A stretch of 64,000 nucleotides of DNA from CAZGMC01 sp964526565 (GTDB lineage: Bacteria; Pseudomonadota; Alphaproteobacteria; DSM-16000; Inquilinaceae): contig CAZGMC010000004.1 in the NCBI GenBank assembly GCA_964526565.1, positions 1-64,000 of the forward strand. Direction: 5' to 3'. The position numbers and the translations under genes are program-made. Shown here piece after piece: positions 42,167-51,295 of this stretch; the first letter of the stretch is position 1, and every line of letters begins with the position of its first letter. The notes below the pieces were generated by a model, which ran no database searches, was not told the origin of the DNA, and saw nothing but the letters and a program-made list of their open reading frames with translations.

Positions 42167-42370
42167 ATGAGCGACCGCAGACGCGAAGAGGAGCAGGCGC
42201 TCCGGGAAGAAATCATGGCCATCGCCCACATCGCGAGCGCCATGCAGGCCGACATCGCCCGGATTCTCGTCAAGCTTTCATTGATCGACCAGGCCTTGTC
42301 GAGCATTGCGGATGGACAGGACCTGTCGGCTGCGCTGGGCGACGTTGCCGCAGGCCGTTTTCTAAATTGA
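42167..42370 (+). CDS. Small helical protein (67 aa)
   Basis: This 67-residue protein begins MSDRRREEEQALREEIMAIA and continues with IASAMQADIARILVKLSLIDQAL, predicted mostly helix. A GAGGAGG ribosome site precedes the ATG. The end overlaps the end of the convergent LysR gene by 9 bases. It follows the 59-residue gene by 30 bases, so both look like one small-protein operon with the GNAT gene. Function unknown. Confidence 0.6.
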   Translation: MSDRRREEEQALREEIMAIAHIASAMQADIARILVKLSLIDQALSSIADGQDLSAALGDVAAGRFLN

Positions 42371-43348
42371 AGGAAACACAAAACTTTCGCGGAAATGCGG
42401 GCCGTGGCCCGGCCCGAAGATTTCCTTGAGCCAATCGATCATCAGGCGCACGCGCGTCACCTGGACCAGGTCCGGATGGTAGGCGAGGAACATCGCCGAA
42501 TGCGTGCGCAAACCGATGTCGAGCGGCACCAGGTCCGGGTCCACGGTCACCGCATAGGTGGGCAGCAGGCCGATGCCGCCGCCCCATTTGATCATCTGAT
42601 AATAGGCCGAGCTGACATTCGTCTTGTACGGCGGGGTCCCCAGCATGGTGGCCTCGCCGAGCAGGCCCATCCAGCCCGACCAGTCGCCCTCGTCGCCCAG
42701 ATAGGAGTAGTGGTCGAGGATGCGGTGCCGGACCAGGTCGCGCGGGCCGGTCGGCACGCCATGGGTCTCGAAATAACGGCGCGAGCCGAACGGCACGAAG
42801 TGCAGCGTGCCGACGCGGGCGTGGCGCAGGTCCAGCTCGTCCGGCGTGCGGAACATGATCGAGATGTCGCACTCCTTGCGGGCCGCATCGGCCGGGCGGA
42901 TCGAGCAGACCAGGTCGACGTGGATGTCCGGGTACATGGCCTGGAAGGCCGGCAGCCGCGGCGTGATCCAGTAGGCGCCCAGGCCGTCGGTGATGGACAG
43001 GCGCACGTCGCCGGCCGGCGTGCCGCGGTCCGGCGTGATGCGGCGCTCCAGGGCGATGGCGCTGCGCTCCATGCGCTCGACGTCGGCCAGGATGGCGGCG
43101 CCGGTCTCGGTCAGGATGGCGCCGCGTTTCGACCGGTCGAACAGCCGGACGCCCAGCTGCTGTTCCAGCAGTTCGACGCGCCGGCCCACCGTCGGCTGGG
43201 ACACCCGCAGGTTCTCTGCTGCCTTGGTGAAGCTGCCGGACCGGGCGATCTCCAGGAACAGGCGCAGATCATCCCAGATGGGCATGGACGCGGTCCGGAT
43301 TTCCTCTGCGGTCAGGAACTTTTCGGGAACCTCGTTCAGCGCGCCCAT
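42362..43348 (-). CDS. LysR-family transcriptional regulator
   Basis: This 328-residue LTTR has an N-terminal winged helix-turn-helix (WDDLRLFLEIARSGSFTKAAENLRVSQPTVGRRV) followed by the linker helix and a periplasmic-binding-like effector domain with VRLSITDGLGAYWITPRLP. The first ATG at 43348 gives a 21-residue leader; the ATG at 43285 (MPIWDDLRLF) gives the more usual LTTR start and may be the true one. The target is unclear because no gene is divergent within 1 kb. It resembles LTTRs that bind small organic acids (inference). Confidence 0.9.
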   Translation of the reverse strand: MGALNEVPEKFLTAEEIRTASMPIWDDLRLFLEIARSGSFTKAAENLRVSQPTVGRRVELLEQQLGVRLFDRSKRGAILTETGAAILADVERMERSAIALERRITPDRGTPAGDVRLSITDGLGAYWITPRLPAFQAMYPDIHVDLVCSIRPADAARKECDISIMFRTPDELDLRHARVGTLHFVPFGSRRYFETHGVPTGPRDLVRHRILDHYSYLGDEGDWSGWMGLLGEATMLGTPPYKTNVSSAYYQMIKWGGGIGLLPTYAVTVDPDLVPLDIGLRTHSAMFLAYHPDLVQVTRVRLMIDWLKEIFGPGHGPHFRESFVFPSI

Positions 43349-43708
43349 GGTCGTCCCGCTCCGTCATGTTCATTGCCGAAATGCTTGATAGCCACTTTCG
43401 GATTCGGCAGCCCACGCGGAGTGGCTAAGACTATAATAGTATGATGTCAATCTATACGAGTGGCATCCGAAGAAACCGTGAGCTCGGGACGGCCAGTCTT
43501 CACCATCAAATTGTCCGAATACGCGCCATGATCTCATAACTGGTTGTGAAGGCGACCGCCGCATGATGCGACTGGCGGCCGTGGCAACCTATCCGGATTT
43601 GCTCCAATGGGAAATATAATTTCCTCGTTGTATTATTATAGTAGGCCATCAAGTAATTTTCATAAAAACGAGACAAAAGCAACGTATTGCCGGGCGACTC
43701 GGGCGTGC

Positions 43709-43752
43709 TGCCCGCTCCCTGCCCGCTCCCTGCCCGCTCCCTGCCCGCTCCC
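43709..43752. repeat. 11-base tandem repeat x4
   Basis: Four exact copies of TGCCCGCTCCC lie head to tail, followed by a partial copy and a doubled GACAACCTGCC-like segment (43758-43782). This is not a CRISPR: there are no spacers. Confidence 0.9.
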
Positions 43753-43841
43753 TGCCCAGACAACCTGCCCGGACAACCTGCGTCCTTCGTCTGCAGCGCC
43801 GCGGGCGGCCGTGGCTGCGATGCCGTCTCAATCGTGTGCAG

Positions 43842-43885
43842 GAAAAAAATCGGCCACCGCAGGGGGGCGGGGGGCGGTGGCCGAT
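43842..43885 (-). terminator. Intrinsic terminator, minus strand
   Basis: Read on the minus strand, ATCGGCCACCGC and GCGGTGGCCGAT form a perfect 12-base stem around a 13-base loop. It is followed directly by seven T residues. It would end transcripts coming from the AcuI-type gene, 467 bases away. Confidence 0.85.
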
Positions 43886-44352
43886 AATGCAGTCCGGAGC
43901 CCCGGCCGAGGATGAGCCGCGACTCCAGTCTTCTGGGGACTCGACGAAGCGCCACGAGCGCCCCGTCATGGTCAGGGGACCATGAGAATGGAAATTAGTG
44001 ACGGAAAATGGCGAAAGTATGGTCCGCCGGATCGTTGGTGGCGTCGCGGCAACAACGGAAGAAAATTTCTGCCGTTCCGGCCAAGTATCTACCCTGTCGT
44101 TTTCAGTATGGCCAAAAACTCCCGCCAGGCGGGCAAGGATGATGCCGCAGAAGTAGATCGTCACTCTTCAGAACACGCGGGGTTTGTACAGAACACGGTA
44201 GGGCCGTACCTGTACGTGTCTTGTCGCGGACTGCCGTCGGCGACGCTGCCCGTGCCGGCAGTCCAGGTCTGCCGCACCATCCATCGCAGTCGCCTTTGGC
44301 AATATCTTTTCCCGCAACCGTGTTGGCGCCCGGCGGCCTGCGGCGGACGCGG

Positions 44353-45339
44353 TCAGGCGTTCACGTCGATCACGATCCGGCCGCTGACGCGGCCCTCCAG
44401 GATCACGCCGGCGAGCAGCGGCACCTCGTCCAGGGTTGCCTCGCTGGTCATGACGTCCAGCCTGTCCATGGGCAGGTCGGCGACCAGCCGCTGCCAGGCG
44501 ACGCGTCGCCGGATCATGGAGCAGTTGTCGGAGTGGATGCCGAGCAGGTTGACGGCGCGGACGATGAACGGCAGCGTTGTTGTCGGCAGCATCTTGTCGC
44601 CCATCAGCCCGACGGTGACGCAGGTGCCGCCGAAGGTCGTCTCCGCCAGGACGTGGGCCAGCGTCGGGCCGCCGACCGAATCGATGCACGCCGCCCAATG
44701 CTCCGGCTCCAGGGGCCGGGCCGGCGGGCGGGCCAGGACGAGGCGATCGATGGTGTCGACGGCGCCGAGCTCGCGGACATAGTCGCCGCTGGTCGGCTGG
44801 CCGATCGAGGCGACGACGCGATAGCCGCGCCGGGCCAGGATCGCCGTGGCCATGGAACCGACCCCGCCAGGCGTGCCGGTGACCAGCACGTCGCCGCGGT
44901 CCGGTGTGACGTCGTGCTGCTCCAGGGCGATCACCGCCAGCATGGCGGTCAGCCCCGGTGTGCCGATGGCCATGGCCTGCCGCGTGGTCAGCCCATAGGG
45001 CAGCGGCAGCAGCCAGTCGCCGCGCACCCGTGCCTTCTGGGCAAAGCCGCCCCACTGGTCGAGCCCGACGTGCCAGCCGGTCAGCACCACCCGGTCGCCG
45101 GGCTTGAAGCCGGGATGGCGGCTGTCCTCGACGGTGCCGGCGAAATCGCAGCCGGGCACGTGCGGATAGGCGCGGGCGCGCCGGCCGACGCCGCCGATGA
45201 GCATACCGTCCTGGTGGTTGAGCGTCGTGTAGTCGACAGCGACAGTGACATCGCCGTCGGGCAGCCGGTCCTCGGCCACGTCCTCGATGACCGACCGCAG
45301 CCGGCCCTTGTCCAGATGCACGACCAGCGCCTTGAACAT
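44353..45339 (-). CDS. acuI: AcuI/YhdH-type acryloyl-CoA reductase (MDR family)
   Basis: This 328-residue NADPH-dependent medium-chain reductase reduces acryloyl-CoA to propionyl-CoA, protecting cells from acrylate in 3-hydroxypropionate or DMSP metabolism. It begins MFKALVVHLDKG and has YTTLNHQDGMLI, VPGCDFAGTVEDS, GFKPGDRVVLTGWHVG, the GDWLLPLPYGLTTRQAMAIGT segment and the NADPH loop VTGTPGGVGSMA. There are no zinc-binding cysteines, as expected for this branch. The CBS-domain gene lies 84 bases upstream on the same strand. Confidence 0.92.
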   Translation of the reverse strand: MFKALVVHLDKGRLRSVIEDVAEDRLPDGDVTVAVDYTTLNHQDGMLIGGVGRRARAYPHVPGCDFAGTVEDSRHPGFKPGDRVVLTGWHVGLDQWGGFAQKARVRGDWLLPLPYGLTTRQAMAIGTPGLTAMLAVIALEQHDVTPDRGDVLVTGTPGGVGSMATAILARRGYRVVASIGQPTSGDYVRELGAVDTIDRLVLARPPARPLEPEHWAACIDSVGGPTLAHVLAETTFGGTCVTVGLMGDKMLPTTTLPFIVRAVNLLGIHSDNCSMIRRRVAWQRLVADLPMDRLDVMTSEATLDEVPLLAGVILEGRVSGRIVIDVNA

Positions 45340-45423
45340 GCCCGTCCCCCCCCTGTGGCGGCGCCCAGGGCCGCGCGCGGGCCCCCCTTGCAGCGCTGCC
45401 GGATCGTGCCGACCGCCGGCGGG

Positions 45424-45885
45424 TCAGCCGGAGTCGACCTTGATGCCGTCGACGGCGCCCCGCGCCGACTCCCGCAAGGCGGCGATGTCCGTGGCCTGGG
45501 CGCGCAGGATCCAGTCCATCAGATCGCGGCTGGAGACGATGCCGGCCAGACGTCCCGCGCGGCTGACCGGCAGATGGCGGATGCGCTGGTCGGTGACCAT
45601 CAGCATCGCGTCCTGCACCGTCGTCGTCTCGTCCACGCACAGCGGGGCGGGCGTCATGACGCGCTCCACCGGCGTGCCGTGCGGATCGCGGTGCTCTGCC
45701 ACGACCCGGCGCAGCAGGTCGCGCTCCGTGAAGATGCCGCGCAGCCGGTCGCCGGCCACCACAAGAACGGCACCAATGTTGACCTCGCGCATGATCTGCA
45801 CCGCATCGGCGACCGCCATGTCCGGCGGCACCGTGTAGAGCACGGGCGGCTTTGCCCTGAGCACTTCGCTGAGCATTCGTTGCAT
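45424..45885 (-). CDS. Tandem CBS-domain protein
   Basis: This 153-residue stand-alone CBS pair binds an adenosine nucleotide or similar and senses energy or redox state. CBS1 covers TVPPDMAVADAVQIMREVNIGAVLVV and GIFTERDLLRRVV; CBS2 covers VDETTTVQDAMLMVTDQRIRHLPVS and GIVSSRDLMDWIL. The ATG at 45885 fits the domain start; 44 further codons are open but unsupported. It may share a transcript with the AcuI-type gene downstream. Its partner protein is not evident. Confidence 0.9.
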   Translation of the reverse strand: MQRMLSEVLRAKPPVLYTVPPDMAVADAVQIMREVNIGAVLVVAGDRLRGIFTERDLLRRVVAEHRDPHGTPVERVMTPAPLCVDETTTVQDAMLMVTDQRIRHLPVSRAGRLAGIVSSRDLMDWILRAQATDIAALRESARGAVDGIKVDSG

Positions 45886-46208
45886 CGCCAGTCTCCCGTC
45901 GCTGGCCCGCCGGACGGGCCGTGCCCGCCCATTATGCACGGCGGCGGACGCCAGTGCACGGCTTTGCCCTGATTGCGGTTTCGCGTTCTGTGCCGATACC
46001 CGGACAACAATGCCCAAGAATTCACCACAAGGCCTTTTGCTTATTTTTTAATCATGTCCGACCGGTGCTGCCTTTTTTGCAATCGCGCGGATCCCGGCAT
46101 TCGGGACAACCTGTCAATGATTCCGGGGATTCGTGACATACCTCTGAATGGCATGGAACGTGCGTCTCGCTGCGCTGCAAAAACAACCAGCGCAGAGGAG
46201 TCGTAGGG
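45886..46208. other. Divergent regulatory region CBS/urtA
   Basis: These 323 bases have no gene. They contain two direct copies of ATTCGGGACA/ATTCGTGACA spaced exactly 30 bases apart (46099-46108 and 46129-46138), just upstream of the sigma-54-like promoter. They could be sites for an activator such as NtrC, although they do not match the NtrC palindrome I know. Confidence 0.5.
46149..46163 (+). promoter_or_regulatory. Candidate sigma-54 promoter of urtABCDE
   Basis: TGGCATG-GAAC-GTGC matches the -24/-12 consensus TGGCACG-N4-TTGC at 9 of 11 fixed positions, with the essential GG and GC at the right distance. It is 45 bases before the urtA start. Nitrogen-controlled urea uptake is often sigma-54 dependent. 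Confidence 0.6.
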
Positions 46209-47498
46209 ATGAACGTGTTGCGCATGGGGCGGCGGCTGGCGCTCGCCGGTGCGGTCGCCTGTGCCGGTATCGGTACGGCGCAGGCGCAAGAGGGCGAGCC
46301 GATCCGCGTCGGCGTCCTGCACTCGCTCTCTGGCACGATGGCGATCAGCGAGACCACGCTGCGCGACGTCGTGCTGATGATGGTCGAGGAGCTGAACGAG
46401 GACGGCGGCCTGCTCGGCCGGCCGGTCGAGGCGGTGGTGGTCGATCCGGCCTCCGACTGGCCGCTGTTTGCCGAGAAGGCGCGCGAGCTGCTGACCGTGC
46501 ACGACGTGGACGTGGTGTTCGGCTGCTGGACCTCGGTCAGCCGCAAGTCGGTGCTGCCGGTGTTCGAGGAGCTGAACGGCCTGCTGTTCTATCCCGTCCA
46601 GTACGAGGGCGAGGAATCGTCGCGGAACATCTTCTACACCGGCGCGGCGCCGAACCAGCAGGCGATCCCGGCGGTGCAGTACCTGATGGACGAGTACGGC
46701 ATCGAGCGCTGGGTGCTGCTCGGCACCGATTACGTCTACCCGCGCACCACCAACCGCATCCTGCGCGCCTTCCTGAACGAGAACGGCGTCACCGACGACG
46801 ACATCATGGAGGAGTACACCCCGTTCGGCCACTCCGACTGGCAGACCATCGTCGCCCAGGTGCGCGACTTCGCCAATCAGGGCGTGCCGACGGCGGTCGT
46901 CTCCACCATCAACGGTGACGCCAACGTGCCGTTCTATCGCGAGCTGGCCAACCAGGGCATTGATGCGGTCGACCTGCCGGTGGTCGCCTTCTCGGTCGGC
47001 GAGGAGGAGCTGTCGGGCATCGACACCACCAACCTGGTCGGGCACCTGGCCTCGTGGAACTATTTCATGTCCGTGGACACGCCAGAGAACGCGGCGTTCA
47101 TCGCACGCTGGCACGAACACATCGGCGACGACGGCCGCGTCGTGAACGACCCGATGGAGGCGCACTACATCGGCTTCAACATGTGGGTCCAGGCGGTGCG
47201 CCAGGCCGGCAGCACCGATGTCGACGCCGTGCGCCAGGCGATGTACGGCCAGGCCGTGCGGTCGCTGTCCGGCTATGACGTGGTCATGAACACCAATCAC
47301 CACCTGTCCAAGCCGGTCATGATCGGCGAGATCCTGCCCGACGGCCAGTTCGAGGTCGTCTGGCAGACCGACGACCTGGTCATTGGCGACGCCTGGTCGG
47401 ACTTCATCCCCGAAAGTGCCGTCCTGACCGCCGACTGGACCTATCCCTGGGTCTGCGGCAACTGCCAGGAGCCGCGCTTCGAGCCGGCGCAGTACTGA
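46209..47498 (+). CDS. urtA: Urea ABC transporter substrate-binding protein
   Basis: UrtA binds urea in the periplasm and delivers it to the UrtBC permease. The 429-residue precursor has a signal peptide ending TAQAQEG (about residue 27). Its core contains IRVGVLHSLSGTMAISETTL, VFGCWTSVSRKSVLPVFEE, LLFYPVQYEGEE and GTDYVYPRTTNRILRAFL, all standard for UrtA-type amide-binding proteins. It leads the five-gene urtABCDE operon, preceded by a sigma-54-like promoter. Confidence 0.97.
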   Translation: MNVLRMGRRLALAGAVACAGIGTAQAQEGEPIRVGVLHSLSGTMAISETTLRDVVLMMVEELNEDGGLLGRPVEAVVVDPASDWPLFAEKARELLTVHDVDVVFGCWTSVSRKSVLPVFEELNGLLFYPVQYEGEESSRNIFYTGAAPNQQAIPAVQYLMDEYGIERWVLLGTDYVYPRTTNRILRAFLNENGVTDDDIMEEYTPFGHSDWQTIVAQVRDFANQGVPTAVVSTINGDANVPFYRELANQGIDAVDLPVVAFSVGEEELSGIDTTNLVGHLASWNYFMSVDTPENAAFIARWHEHIGDDGRVVNDPMEAHYIGFNMWVQAVRQAGSTDVDAVRQAMYGQAVRSLSGYDVVMNTNHHLSKPVMIGEILPDGQFEVVWQTDDLVIGDAWSDFIPESAVLTADWTYPWVCGNCQEPRFEPAQY

Positions 47499-47600
47499 TC
47501 GCTGTCGAGCCGGGCTCTCCCGCTGCGGAGGGCCCGGTGACCACGCGGGCGGCCGATCCTTCCGGCCTGCCTTCAGAACCTTTCGAACAAGGACCCGGCA

Positions 47601-49313
47601 GTGGTCATCGACATGAAGGTTTCCCGGCGCGCCTTTGACAAGGGCACCGTCGACAGGGTGCTGGCTGCACTGGCGGTCCTGTGGGTCACCGTGGTGGCGG
47701 TGCTGCTCGTCCTGTCCCTGTCCGGCCGCGCCGCGGCGGCCGAGGACGAGGCCTTCGCCGCGGTCGTGCAGGGGCTGGCCGAAGGCGGCTTCCGCGACAA
47801 GGCGGCGGCCATCGACGCCCTGGTGGCGCTGGGCGACCCGCGCGGCGTGGCGGTGCTGCAGGCCATGGCGCGGCGCCAGTTGTTCGTTTGGGGCGAGACC
47901 GGCGGGGTGGTCATCGGCGAGTCCGCCGGGCGCAGCCAGATCCGGTTGATCGATCCGGTCACGCAGGAACCGGTCGAGACGGTGGCGGCCGATGCGGTAG
48001 AGCCCGTCGCCATCAACAACCGGCTGCGCCGCAACCTGAATGGCGCGATCGGCCAGCTGCGCATCTTTGACCCGGACCCCAACGCGCGCATCGCCGCGGC
48101 CCAGGAACTGGCCCGCGATCGTTCGCCCGAAACCGCCGACCTGCTGCGCCAGGCACTGGAGCGGGAGGAGGAGACGCGGGTGCGCGACGCGCTGGCCTAT
48201 GCGCTCGCCCAGACCGACCTGTTCGGTGCCGACCGCGCGCGACGGCTCGAGGCGATCGAGGCGCTGAGCGGCTCGCTCGACCCGCGCGTGCGCGCCCTGC
48301 TCAGCCGGGTCGTGCGCGACAACGCCGACCCGACGGACCCCGACGTCGACGAGGCGGCGGCTGCCGCGGCACAGGCGGCGCTCGACCGGATCGAGACCAA
48401 CCTGGCCTGGATCGACCTGGGCCTGAACATCTTCCAGGGCGTCTCGCTGGGCTCGGTGCTGCTGCTGGCGGCGATGGGGCTGGCGATCACCTTCGGCGTC
48501 ATGGGCGTGATCAACATGGCCCACGGCGAGATGATCATGCTCGGCGCGTATACCACGTTCGTGGTGCAGGAGATCTTCCGTGCCGCCGCACCGGGCCTGG
48601 TCGACCTGTACGTGCTGGCGGCGATCCCGGCGGCCTTCATGGTCGCCGCGGCGATCGGCGCCGGGCTGGAGCAGGGGGTGATCCGGTTCCTGTACGGCCG
48701 GCCGCTGGAGACGCTGCTGGCCACCTGGGGCATCAGCCTGATCCTGCAGCAGATCGTGCGCATGATCTTCGGCGCGCCCAACCGTCAGGTCGCCAACCCC
48801 GACTGGATGCAGGGCGGGTTCGACCTGATCGGCGGCGCCGTGATCACCTACAACCGCCTGTACATTATCGTCTTCGCCCTGCTGGTGCTGGCCGCGGTGG
48901 CGGCGGCGATGCGCTACACCCGGTTCGGGCTGCAGATGCGCGCCGTGGCGCAGAACCGGCCGATGGCGGCGGCGATGGGCATCCGCTCCGGCCGGGTCGA
49001 CGCGATGACCTTCGCGCTCGGCTCCGGCATCGCCGGCGTCGGCGGCGTGGCGCTCAGCCAGATCGGCAATGTCAGCCCGAACCTGGGCCAGTCCTACATC
49101 GTCGACAGCTTCATGGTCGTCGTGTTCGGCGGCGTCGGCAGCCTGTGGGGCGTGCTGGTCGCGGCCATGACGCTGGGCATCATCAACAAGTTTCTGGAGC
49201 CGTATGCCGGCGCCATGCTCGGCAAGATCATCGTGCTGGTGTTCATCATCCTGTTCATCCAGCGGCGCCCGCGCGGCCTGTTCGCCCTGCGCGGCCGTGC
49301 CGCCGAGGCGTAG
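47601..49313 (+). CDS. urtB: Urea ABC transporter permease UrtB
   Basis: UrtB is one of the two membrane subunits of the urea importer. The 570-residue protein has a long N-terminal periplasmic extension with helical repeats (about 35-270), as usual for UrtB. A LivH-like membrane part of about eight helices follows, with NMAHGEMIMLGAYTTFVVQE, RAVAQNRPMAAAMGIRSGRVD and MVVVFGGVGSLWGV. A GTG at 47601 has an AAGGA site 7 bases upstream; the ATG at 47613 is the alternative. It lies between urtA and urtC. Confidence 0.95.
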   Translation: MVIDMKVSRRAFDKGTVDRVLAALAVLWVTVVAVLLVLSLSGRAAAAEDEAFAAVVQGLAEGGFRDKAAAIDALVALGDPRGVAVLQAMARRQLFVWGETGGVVIGESAGRSQIRLIDPVTQEPVETVAADAVEPVAINNRLRRNLNGAIGQLRIFDPDPNARIAAAQELARDRSPETADLLRQALEREEETRVRDALAYALAQTDLFGADRARRLEAIEALSGSLDPRVRALLSRVVRDNADPTDPDVDEAAAAAAQAALDRIETNLAWIDLGLNIFQGVSLGSVLLLAAMGLAITFGVMGVINMAHGEMIMLGAYTTFVVQEIFRAAAPGLVDLYVLAAIPAAFMVAAAIGAGLEQGVIRFLYGRPLETLLATWGISLILQQIVRMIFGAPNRQVANPDWMQGGFDLIGGAVITYNRLYIIVFALLVLAAVAAAMRYTRFGLQMRAVAQNRPMAAAMGIRSGRVDAMTFALGSGIAGVGGVALSQIGNVSPNLGQSYIVDSFMVVVFGGVGSLWGVLVAAMTLGIINKFLEPYAGAMLGKIIVLVFIILFIQRRPRGLFALRGRAAEA

Positions 49314-49331
49314 CGTGGGAGCGCGCAGGCC

Positions 49332-50477
49332 ATGGGGCCGATGACGCGGCGCCTGATGGCGCTGGAGAGCCGCGGCGGCTGGGGCGTGTTCGTCGCCGTG
49401 GCGGTGGTGCTGGGCGTGGTCGTGCCGGTGCTGAATTTGGCGGTGCCGCCGTCCTCGCCGTTTCATGTGCCGGACTTCCTGGTGGCGCTGCTCGGCAAGT
49501 ACCTGTGCTTCGCCCTGCTGGCGCTGGCGCTCGACCTGCTATGGGGCTTCGCCGGGGCGCTCAGCCTGGGCCACGGCGCGTTCTTCGCGCTGGGCGGCTA
49601 CTGCATGGGCATGTACCTGATGCGCCAGATCGGCGAGCGCGGCGTTTACGGCCACCCGGTGCTGCCCGACTTCATGGTGTTCCTGAACTGGTCGGAGCTG
49701 CCCTGGTACTGGTTCGGGTTCGACAGCTTCGCCTTCGCCATGCTCATGGTGGTGCTGGTGCCGGGGCTGCTGGCGCTGGTGTTCGGCTGGCTGGCATTCC
49801 GCAGCCGCATCTCCGGCGTCTACTTCTCGATCATCACCCAGGCGATGACCTTCGCCCTGCTGCTGGCGTTCTTCCGCAACGAGATGGGCTTCGGCGGCAA
49901 CAACGGCCTGACCGACTTCAAGACCATCCTCGGCTTCGACATCCAGAACCAGGGCACCCGCGTCGGCCTGTATCTGGCCACGGCGGTGTGCCTGGCGCTC
50001 GGCTATCTGCTGTGCCGCTTCGTGGTGTCGTCGAAGCTGGGCCGGGTGCTGGTCGCGATCCGCGACGCCGAGAGCCGGGTGCGCTTCCTCGGGTATTCGG
50101 TGACCCAGGCCAAGGTGTTCGTGTTCGTGCTGTCGGCCATGCTGGCCGGCGTCGCCGGGGCGCTGTACGTGCCGCAGGTGGGGATCATCAATCCCGGCGA
50201 GTTCTCTCCGGCCAACTCGATCGAGGTCGCGGTGTGGGTGGCGGTCGGCGGCCGCGGCACGCTGGTCGGGCCGATCCTGGGGGCGGTCGCGGTGAACAGC
50301 GCGGAGAGCTATTTCACCGGCTTCGCACCGGACTTCTGGCTGTTCTTCCTGGGCGGACTGTTCGTGGTGGTCACATTGTTCCTGCCGCAAGGGCTGCTCG
50401 GCCTGCTCCGCCAGGCCGGCGGCCGGCTGCCGACCCGTCTGCTCTCCCGGCGGTCGCGGAGGCAGCGCCATGCCTGA
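49332..50477 (+). CDS. urtC: Urea ABC transporter permease UrtC
   Basis: UrtC is the second permease subunit, LivM-like. The 381-residue protein has about ten hydrophobic helices, with LDLLWGFAGALSLGHGAFFALGGY, SGVYFSIITQAMTFALLLAFFRNEMGFGGNNGLTDFK and the AIRDAESRVRFLGYSVTQAKVFVFVLSA loop that docks on the ATPases. The end overlaps the urtD start by 8 bases, indicating coupled translation. Confidence 0.96.
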   Translation: MGPMTRRLMALESRGGWGVFVAVAVVLGVVVPVLNLAVPPSSPFHVPDFLVALLGKYLCFALLALALDLLWGFAGALSLGHGAFFALGGYCMGMYLMRQIGERGVYGHPVLPDFMVFLNWSELPWYWFGFDSFAFAMLMVVLVPGLLALVFGWLAFRSRISGVYFSIITQAMTFALLLAFFRNEMGFGGNNGLTDFKTILGFDIQNQGTRVGLYLATAVCLALGYLLCRFVVSSKLGRVLVAIRDAESRVRFLGYSVTQAKVFVFVLSAMLAGVAGALYVPQVGIINPGEFSPANSIEVAVWVAVGGRGTLVGPILGAVAVNSAESYFTGFAPDFWLFFLGGLFVVVTLFLPQGLLGLLRQAGGRLPTRLLSRRSRRQRHA

Positions 50478-51279
50478 GGACGTGATCTCCCGTCCGGGGC
50501 CGCAGGCGCCGGCCGCCGCGCCGGCCGTGCGCCCAGCGGGGACGGAGACGCTGCTCTACCTGGACGGCGTCACCGTCAGCTTCGACGGCTTCAAGGCGTT
50601 GAACGGGCTGTCGTTCGTGGTTCAGACGGGCGAGCTGCGCACCATCATTGGCCCGAATGGTGCGGGCAAGACAACCATGATGGACGTGGTCACCGGCAAG
50701 ACCCGCCCCGACGCCGGCCGCGTCCTGTTCAACGGCGACCTCGACCTGACCCGCCTGGACGAGGCGGCGATCGCCACCCTGGGCATCGGCCGCAAGTTCC
50801 AGAAGCCGACCGTGTTCGAGAAGCTGAGCGTGTGGGACAATCTGGACTTGGCGCTGAAGGACCGGCGCGGCGTGTTCCACACCCTGTTCGCTCGCCTGTC
50901 GGGCGAGCAGCGCGACCGCATCGAGGCGATCCTGACCACCGTCGGCCTGGCCGACCGCCGCGACGATCCGGCCGGCGACTTGAGCCACGGCCAGAAGCAG
51001 TGGCTGGAAATCGGCATGCTGCTCGGCCAGGACCCGCAGCTGCTGCTGCTCGACGAGCCGGTCGCCGGCATGACCGACACCGAGACGGCCAAGACCGCCG
51101 AGCTGATCCTGGACATCGCCCGCCGCCACACCGTGATCGTGGTCGAGCACGACATGGCCTTCGTCCGCGACCTTGGTGCAAAGACGACGGTGCTGCACGA
51201 GGGTTCGGTGCTGGCCGAGGGCACGGTCGAGGCGGTGCAGAACGACGCGCGGGTCATCGAAGTCTATCTGGGACGGTGA
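50470..51279 (+). CDS. urtD: Urea ABC transporter ATP-binding protein UrtD
   Basis: UrtD is one of the two ATPases of the urea importer (LivG-like). The 269-residue protein has Walker A GPNGAGKTT, the Q-loop around GRKFQKPTVFE, signature LSHGQKQWLE (an LSGGQ variant normal for this subfamily), Walker B LLLLDEPVAGM and the switch His in VVEHD. An N-terminal extension of about 25 residues is Pro/Ala-rich. It overlaps urtC by 8 bases and precedes urtE by 16. Confidence 0.96.
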   Translation: MPEDVISRPGPQAPAAAPAVRPAGTETLLYLDGVTVSFDGFKALNGLSFVVQTGELRTIIGPNGAGKTTMMDVVTGKTRPDAGRVLFNGDLDLTRLDEAAIATLGIGRKFQKPTVFEKLSVWDNLDLALKDRRGVFHTLFARLSGEQRDRIEAILTTVGLADRRDDPAGDLSHGQKQWLEIGMLLGQDPQLLLLDEPVAGMTDTETAKTAELILDIARRHTVIVVEHDMAFVRDLGAKTTVLHEGSVLAEGTVEAVQNDARVIEVYLGR

Positions 51280-51295
51280 GGGGCGGCCTGGGACC

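Larger units (their letters stand above)
43349..44352. other. One-kilobase gene-free region, partly AT-rich
   Basis: No gene is supported in these 1004 bases. Two patches (about 43420-43450 and 43605-43680) are much richer in A and T than their surroundings and include ACTATAATA and, 200 bases on, its inverse TATTATAGT. An 11-base tandem repeat (43709-43752) and a strong minus-strand terminator (43842-43885) follow. It may be the scar of lost mobile DNA. Confidence 0.55.

Noticed and set aside
43709..43752. Possible CRISPR array
   Set aside because: The 11-base units are contiguous with no spacers, and no cas genes are in the window. The arrays at 57957-58064 and 60587-60634 fail for the same reason.
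46041..49466. 1141-codon open frame on the minus strand opposite urtA-urtB
   Set aside because: It is rich in His, Arg, Gln and Asp without domains and lies exactly antisense to clear transporter genes; this is the usual shadow of GC-rich coding DNA.
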